From Streptomyces typhae (GTDB lineage Bacteria; Actinomycetota; Actinomycetes; Streptomycetales; Streptomycetaceae): 64,000 bases of DNA. Below, piece after piece: positions 60,103 through 64,000 of this stretch (its first letter is position 1; each line of letters begins with the position of its first letter). A program made the position numbers and the translations under genes. A model generated the notes under the pieces. That model was not told the origin of the DNA and did no database searches. It saw nothing but the letters and a program-made list of their open reading frames with translations. The stretch lies in the NCBI RefSeq assembly GCF_009755605.1, contig NZ_WPNZ01000028.1, forward strand, positions 26,823-90,822. Reading direction: 5' to 3'.

Positions 60103-61530
60103 TTAGCCCATCTCCTCCAGGGTCTTGCCCTTCGTCTCCTTGACGAACTTGGCGACGAAGGGGATCGAGAGCGCGGCGAAGGCGCCGTAGATGATGTACG
60201 AGCCGGTCAGGCTCCACTCCGACATGCTCGGGAAGGTCTTGGTGATCGCGAAGTTGGCGAGCCACTGCGCGGAGGCCGCCACGCCGAGCGCCGCGGCCCG
60301 GATCCGGTTCGGGAAGATCTCGCCGAGCAGCACCCAGACCACCACGCCCCACGACAGCGCGAAGAAGAGGACGAAGGCGTTGGCGGCGATGATCGCGACC
60401 AGGCCCTGGCCGTGCGGCAGCGACACGTCGTCGCCCGATCCGGAGCGGTAGGAGAACGCCCAGGCCATGGTGAACAGCGCGACGGCCATGCCGGCCGAGC
60501 CGATCAGGGCGAGCGGCTTGCGGCCGATCCGGTCGACGAAGATCATCGCGATGACCGTACCGACGATGTTCACGATCGAGGTCTCGAAGGAGTACAGGAA
60601 CGAGCTGCTCGGGTCGTGGCCGATGGACTGCCACAGCTGGTTCGAGTAGTAGAAAATCACGTTGATGCCGACGAGCTGCTGGAAGACCGACAGGAAGATG
60701 CCGATCCAGACGATCGGCAGGAAGCCGAACCGGCCGCCGAGCAGGTCCTTGAACGTCGACTGGTGCTCACGCCGCATCGCCGTCTCGATCTCGGCGGCGC
60801 GCGTGTCCACGTCCACCGTGGAGCCCTCGACCTCGGTGAGCACCTTCTTGGCCTCGGCCTGACGGCCGACGGAGATCAAGAAACGCGGCGACTCGGGGAT
60901 CGCGAAGGACAGCAGGCCGTAGAGCACGGCCGGGATCACCATGACGCCGAGCATCCACTGCCAGGCCTCCAGACCGCCCAGCTTGCCGCGCTGGTCGCCG
61001 TCCGCCATGTTCAGGATGCCCCAGTTGACGAGCTGGGAGACGGCGATGCCGATGACGATGGCGGCCTGCTGAAAGGCGGCGAGGCGGCCGCGGTAGGCGG
61101 GCGGCGCGACCTCGGCGATGTAGGCCGGGCCGATCACGGAGGCCATGCCGATGCCCAGGCCGCCGATGAAGCGCCACATGGTGAGGTCCCAGGCCGCGAA
61201 CGGCAGGGCCGAGCCGATGGCGCTGACCGCGAAGAGGAACGCGGCGATCTGCATGACCCTGATGCGCCCGATGCGGTCGGCGACCCGGCCGGCGACGGCG
61301 GCACCGACGGCGCAGCCGAGCAGGGCGGTGGCGATGATCCAGCCGAGCGTGTCGGCGTTCACGTCGAACCTGTCCTGGATCGCGACGGTCGCGCCGTTGA
61401 TCACGGAACTGTCGTAACCGAAGAGGAATCCGCCCATCGCGGCTGCCGCCGTGATGAAGATGACATGGCCGAGATGGTCCGGGTGGGCCTCCCTGGCCCC
61501 GGGCTGCGGCGGCTGCGCTGTGCTGGTCAC
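60103..61530 (-). CDS. glcP: Sugar porter family MFS transporter, GlcP-like glucose permease
   Basis: This 475-residue sugar:proton symporter of the major facilitator superfamily has 12 membrane segments and the family motifs GRVADRIGRIRVM, RFIGGLGIGMASVIGPAYIA, PESPRFL, QQLVGINVIFYYS and DRIGRKP. S. coelicolor has a GlcP glucose permease gene next to smc, and this gene is in that place. Import of glucose is therefore the likely role. The GTG at 61530 is chosen over 61548 because GAGGAGA lies 4-5 nt upstream. A promoter with a LacI-type operator lies upstream. Confidence 0.9.
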   Translation of the reverse strand: MTSTAQPPQPGAREAHPDHLGHVIFITAAAAMGGFLFGYDSSVINGATVAIQDRFDVNADTLGWIIATALLGCAVGAAVAGRVADRIGRIRVMQIAAFLFAVSAIGSALPFAAWDLTMWRFIGGLGIGMASVIGPAYIAEVAPPAYRGRLAAFQQAAIVIGIAVSQLVNWGILNMADGDQRGKLGGLEAWQWMLGVMVIPAVLYGLLSFAIPESPRFLISVGRQAEAKKVLTEVEGSTVDVDTRAAEIETAMRREHQSTFKDLLGGRFGFLPIVWIGIFLSVFQQLVGINVIFYYSNQLWQSIGHDPSSSFLYSFETSIVNIVGTVIAMIFVDRIGRKPLALIGSAGMAVALFTMAWAFSYRSGSGDDVSLPHGQGLVAIIAANAFVLFFALSWGVVVWVLLGEIFPNRIRAAALGVAASAQWLANFAITKTFPSMSEWSLTGSYIIYGAFAALSIPFVAKFVKETKGKTLEEMG

Positions 61531-61626
61531 GTGTTCTCCTCGGGCCACCGGCTGCGTTGCCGGGGTGGGGGTGAGAGCTCTTCAAGTGGCGCACAACTTC
61601 ACGTCGCCCACCACCTGAAGGTAAAA

Positions 61627-61666
61627 GCAACGTTGCAGAGACTATGCCTTCAAGTTTCGAAGTCAA
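61627..61666 (-). promoter_or_regulatory. glcP promoter with palindromic operator
   Basis: On the minus strand: -35 TTGACT (61666-61661), 16 bp, -10 TAGTCT (61644-61639), then at once the perfect 10-bp palindrome GCAACGTTGC (61636-61627), which covers the expected transcription start. Palindromes with a central CG and AACGTT are typical LacI/GalR-family operators. This suggests repression in the absence of sugar. Confidence 0.65.
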
Positions 61667-61695
61667 TAGGGGGTCGGTGGTGAAGCTGTCGCACT

Positions 61696-61798
61696 CTGAG
61701 GCAACGAAGGTGTGACATCGCGTTCAGAGTTTGAACACAAGGTGCCTCAGATGAGGGAAGACGAGTGAGCGAGTGAGGCGAGTGAGGCGAGTAGGGCG
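61696..61798. repeat. Inverted repeat and 9-bp direct repeats after smc
   Basis: CTGAGGCA (61696-61703) and TGCCTCAG (61743-61750) are an inverted pair around 39 nt. GAGTGAGGC-type 9-bp direct repeats occupy 61762-61798, right next to the smc stop. They probably form the smc 3' end. Confidence 0.45.
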
Positions 61799-61806
61799 AA
61801 TGGGGC

Positions 61807-64000
61807 CTAGCGGAGCCGCTGGCTGATCACCTTGGAGACGCCGTCGCCCTGCATCGACACGCCGTACAGCGCGTCGGCGACCTCCATGGTCCGCTTCTGG
61901 TGCGTGATCACGATGAGCTGTGAGGCCTCTTGCAGCTCCTGCATGATGCGGATGAGGCGCTGGAGGTTGGTGTCGTCGAGCGCCGCCTCCACCTCGTCCA
62001 TCACGTAGAACGGGCTGGGCCGCGCCTTGAAGATCGACACGAGCATGGCGACGGCCGTCAGCGACCGCTCCCCGCCGGAGAGCAGGGAGAGCCGCTTGAC
62101 CTTCTTCCCCGGCGGCCGGGCCTCGACGTCGACACCCGTGGTGAGCATGTTGTCGGGGTCGGTCAGGATCAGCCGCCCCTCACCACCGGGGAAGAGCCGG
62201 CCGAAGACGCCTTCGAACTCCCGCGCGGTGTCCCGGTAGGCCTCGGTGAAGACCTGCTCGACGCGCTCGTCGACCTCCTTCACCACCTGAAGCAGGTCGG
62301 CCCGCGTCTTCTTGAGGTCCTCCAGCTGCTCGCTGAGGAACTTGTGCCGCTCCTCAAGGGCGGCGAACTCCTCGAGGGCGAGCGGATTGACCTTTCCGAG
62401 CTGCTGATACGCCCGTTCGGCTGACTTGAGGCGCTTCTCCTGCTCACCGCGGTCGTAGGGCCGCGGCCGGTTGCGCGGATGCTCCGGGTCCGCGGGGAGC
62501 TCCTCGCCCTCGGCGGGCGGTGAGGGCGGCACGAGCTGGTCGGGCCCGTACTCGGACACGAGCCCCGCGGGTTCCACACCGAGTTCCTCCAGTGCCTTGG
62601 TCTCCAGCTGCTCGATGCGCAGCCGCTTCTCAGCACCTAGTACCTCGCCGCGGTGGACTGAATCAGTCAACTTGTCCAGCTCGGCCTTCAGGTCACGGCC
62701 CTGCGTCCGCTCGACCGCGAGTTCCCGCTCGCGGACCTCCTTGGCGCGCTCGGCGGCGGCCCGCTCCTGCTCCGCCCGGACCAGGGAGACCTCCACGTGG
62801 GCGAGCAGCTGCCGGGTGCCGGAGGCGACCGCCTCGGCGACGGCGGCCTCGTGGCGCAGGCGGGCGCGGCGCTGCTCGGCACGCGCGCGTGCCTCGCGTT
62901 CGGCTCGGGCCGCGCGGTCGAGCGAGTCGGCCCGTCCGGCGAGCCCCTTCACACGCTCCTCGTGCGTACGTACCTGGAGCCGCGCCTCCATCTCGGTCTG
63001 GCGGGCGTTGGCGCCGTCGGCCACGAGCCGGTCGCGCACGGCGGAGTCGGGCTCCTCGTCGGCCGGCATCTCCTCGGCGACGGCGAGCCGTTCGGCCAGC
63101 TCCTCGGCCTCCGTGAGGGCCTTGTCCAGGGCTTCCTGCGCCTTGGCCGCCGCGCCCGCCGAGCGTTCGGCCTCACCGGCGGCGCCGCGCGCCTGCCCCG
63201 CGAGGGAGCCGAGGCGCTGGGCGACGGCCGACTTCTCCCGGTCGGCGGCGCGCCGCCGCTCCCCCAACTCCTCGACGAGCGCGGCGCACTCGCGCCGCCG
63301 CTCCCCCGCCCTCTCCTGAGCCGTCGCCAACTCCTCGCACCGCGCTCCGAGTTCGGTCAGCTCGGCCGCCGCCTCGTCGACGGAGGCCTGCACTTCGAGG
63401 AGGCTCGGGGCGCCCGCGGACCCGCCGTGCGCGAAGTGCGCGCCGAGCAGGTCGCCCTCGGCGGTGACCGCCGTCAGCTCCGGATGCGCGTACACGAGGT
63501 CCTCGGCGTCCTCCAGCGACCCGACCACCACGACGTCCCGCAGCAGCCGCCGCACGGCGGGCATCAACTCGGCGGGACCCCGTACGAGTTCGGCGGCACA
63601 CGGCGGTACGTCGCTCCGTGGCGGTACTTCGTCGCGTGGCGGTACGTCGTCGCGCGGCAGTACGTCGTCGCGTGGCGGTACGTCGCCGGGGGTCCCGTCC
63701 GTACGACCGGCACTGCGCTCTCCGCGCTTCGCCTGGCCTGTGAGGGCATCGGCGGCGCCGGAGTCGTGGGGTCCCCGGGATCCCTGAGAGCCGTGGGACC
63801 CCTGGGACTGCTGGGACCACTGGTGCCCCTGGGACCACTGAGAGTCACTCGGGTCGCTTTCAGCACCGGCAGCACCGGCAGCACCGGCAGCACCGGCAGC
63901 ACCGGCAGCACCGGCAGCACCGGCAGCACCGGCAGCACCGGCAGCACCGGCAGCACCGGCAGCACCGGCAGCACCGGCAGCACCGGCAGCACCGGCAGCA
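61807..64000 (-). CDS. smc: Chromosome segregation protein SMC, C-terminal part (5' end outside window)
   Basis: Only the 3' part is present: the second half of the hinge (PAVRRLLRDVVVVGSLEDA, TAVTAEGDLLGAHFAHGGSA), the long coiled coil, and the C-terminal head with the ABC signature LSLLSGGERSLTAVAML and Walker B FYVMDEVEAALDDTN. SMC condenses and segregates chromosomes with ScpA/ScpB. The frame stays open to position 64000 with no stop. From about 63567 outward it reads through about 95 residues of low-complexity sequence (PPRDDVLPRDDV repeats, then QGSHGSQGS) and a run of Ala-Gly-Ala triplets. This is an unusual insertion between the two hinge halves. Confidence 0.93.
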   Translation of the reverse strand, partial: AAGAAGAAGAAGAAGAAGAAGAAGAAGAAGAAGAAGAAGAAGAAGAESDPSDSQWSQGHQWSQQSQGSHGSQGSRGPHDSGAADALTGQAKRGERSAGRTDGTPGDVPPRDDVLPRDDVPPRDEVPPRSDVPPCAAELVRGPAELMPAVRRLLRDVVVVGSLEDAEDLVYAHPELTAVTAEGDLLGAHFAHGGSAGAPSLLEVQASVDEAAAELTELGARCEELATAQERAGERRRECAALVEELGERRRAADREKSAVAQRLGSLAGQARGAAGEAERSAGAAAKAQEALDKALTEAEELAERLAVAEEMPADEEPDSAVRDRLVADGANARQTEMEARLQVRTHEERVKGLAGRADSLDRAARAEREARARAEQRRARLRHEAAVAEAVASGTRQLLAHVEVSLVRAEQERAAAERAKEVRERELAVERTQGRDLKAELDKLTDSVHRGEVLGAEKRLRIEQLETKALEELGVEPAGLVSEYGPDQLVPPSPPAEGEELPADPEHPRNRPRPYDRGEQEKRLKSAERAYQQLGKVNPLALEEFAALEERHKFLSEQLEDLKKTRADLLQVVKEVDERVEQVFTEAYRDTAREFEGVFGRLFPGGEGRLILTDPDNMLTTGVDVEARPPGKKVKRLSLLSGGERSLTAVAMLVSIFKARPSPFYVMDEVEAALDDTNLQRLIRIMQELQEASQLIVITHQKRTMEVADALYGVSMQGDGVSKVISQRLR
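63595..63690 (-). repeat. 15-18-bp repeats in the smc hinge linker
   Basis: GTCGCGTGGCGGTAC-type units recur about five times (from 63604 to 63687). They encode the PPRDDV/PPRDEV/PPRSDV repeats of the SMC insertion, adjacent to the conserved hinge. Confidence 0.75.
63862..64000 (-). repeat. 9-bp tandem array in smc, at least 15 copies, running off the window
   Basis: The unit AGCACCGGC (plus strand) is repeated without a single change from 63862 to the window end, 15.4 copies. In the smc frame it encodes Ala-Gly-Ala repeats. The total length is unknown because it continues beyond 64000. Confidence 0.92.

Noticed and set aside
63564..63992. A minus-strand frame of repeated LPV
   Set aside because: It is the 9-bp smc array read in a different frame. 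The frame continuous with the conserved SMC domains encodes Ala-Gly-Ala.
63862..64000. Possible CRISPR array because of regular short repeats
   Set aside because: The units are 9 bp and identical with no spacers, and they lie in frame inside smc. No cas genes are present.
1..64000. tRNA or rRNA genes, insertion sequences, prophage or secondary-metabolite clusters
   Set aside because: No CCA-ended cloverleaf, rRNA segment, transposase motif, phage structural protein or synthase was seen while reading both strands. A tRNAscan or antiSMASH run would settle it.

Overview
The window is a piece of a Streptomyces chromosome. G+C is very high, third codon positions are almost always G or C, GTG starts are common, and the gene order is the one familiar from the streptomycete core: smc, glcP, ftsY, nsdA, amtB-glnK-glnD, ffh, ftsH-like, rpsP-khpA-rimM-trmD-rplS, sipWXYZ, yraN-comM-dprA, whiG, rpsB-tsf-pyrH-frr-cdsA-rlmN. 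That assignment rests on recalled gene order and protein families, not on a search. No tRNA, rRNA, transposase, prophage, CRISPR array or biosynthetic gene cluster is visible.

Layout. 1-4.7 kb is a mixed region: the end of a glycerophosphodiester phosphodiesterase, an exported serine hydrolase, a divergent SDR/TetR pair with a clear operator, and a lone polyamine-type binding lipoprotein. 4.9-7.9 kb holds one very large protein with an N-terminal RING-type zinc motif and a TerD-like C-terminal region. 8.3-11.7 kb is a polyamine/GABA catabolic set (aldehyde dehydrogenase, Lrp regulator, class III aminotransferase). 12-14.7 kb is an unusual ABC ATPase with a collagen-like tail and its permease. 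14.8-17.3 kb carries VOC, LOG-like and mycothiol-dependent isomerase genes. 17.4-21.5 kb is a thiamine ABC importer behind a TPP riboswitch.

21.5-34.4 kb is translation and cell-envelope housekeeping (rlmN, cdsA, frr, pyrH, tsf, rpsB), then an M23 protein, a TetR regulator, the sporulation sigma factor whiG, and dprA-comM-yraN. 34.4-42.7 kb has DUF2469, a Nudix hydrolase, four consecutive type I signal peptidases, the rplS-trmD-rimM-khpA-rpsP operon and a SprT-like protein. 43-57 kb has a methyltransferase, an FtsH paralogue, ffh, the nitrogen-sensing operon amtB-glnK-glnD with a GlnR box, nsdA, a primase/polymerase-like gene and ftsY. 57-64 kb has an NCS1 permease, a luciferase-like oxidoreductase, a GlcP-type sugar porter and the 3' part of smc.

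Common themes. Protein targeting is concentrated here: SRP (ffh), its receptor (ftsY) and four signal peptidases. Nitrogen and polyamine use are represented by amtB-glnK-glnD and the GABA genes. Differentiation control is represented by whiG and nsdA. The most striking sequence peculiarity is repeat expansion inside conserved genes: a 9-bp array in the smc hinge linker, an alternating Ala-Gly tract in glnD, Gly-X-X repeats in an ABC ATPase, a triplicated 42-bp start region in a Nudix gene and a 15-bp repeat in rimM. I found no clearly new multi-gene system. The best candidates for novelty are the RING/TerD-like protein, the collagen-tailed ABC transporter and the repeat insertion in smc.
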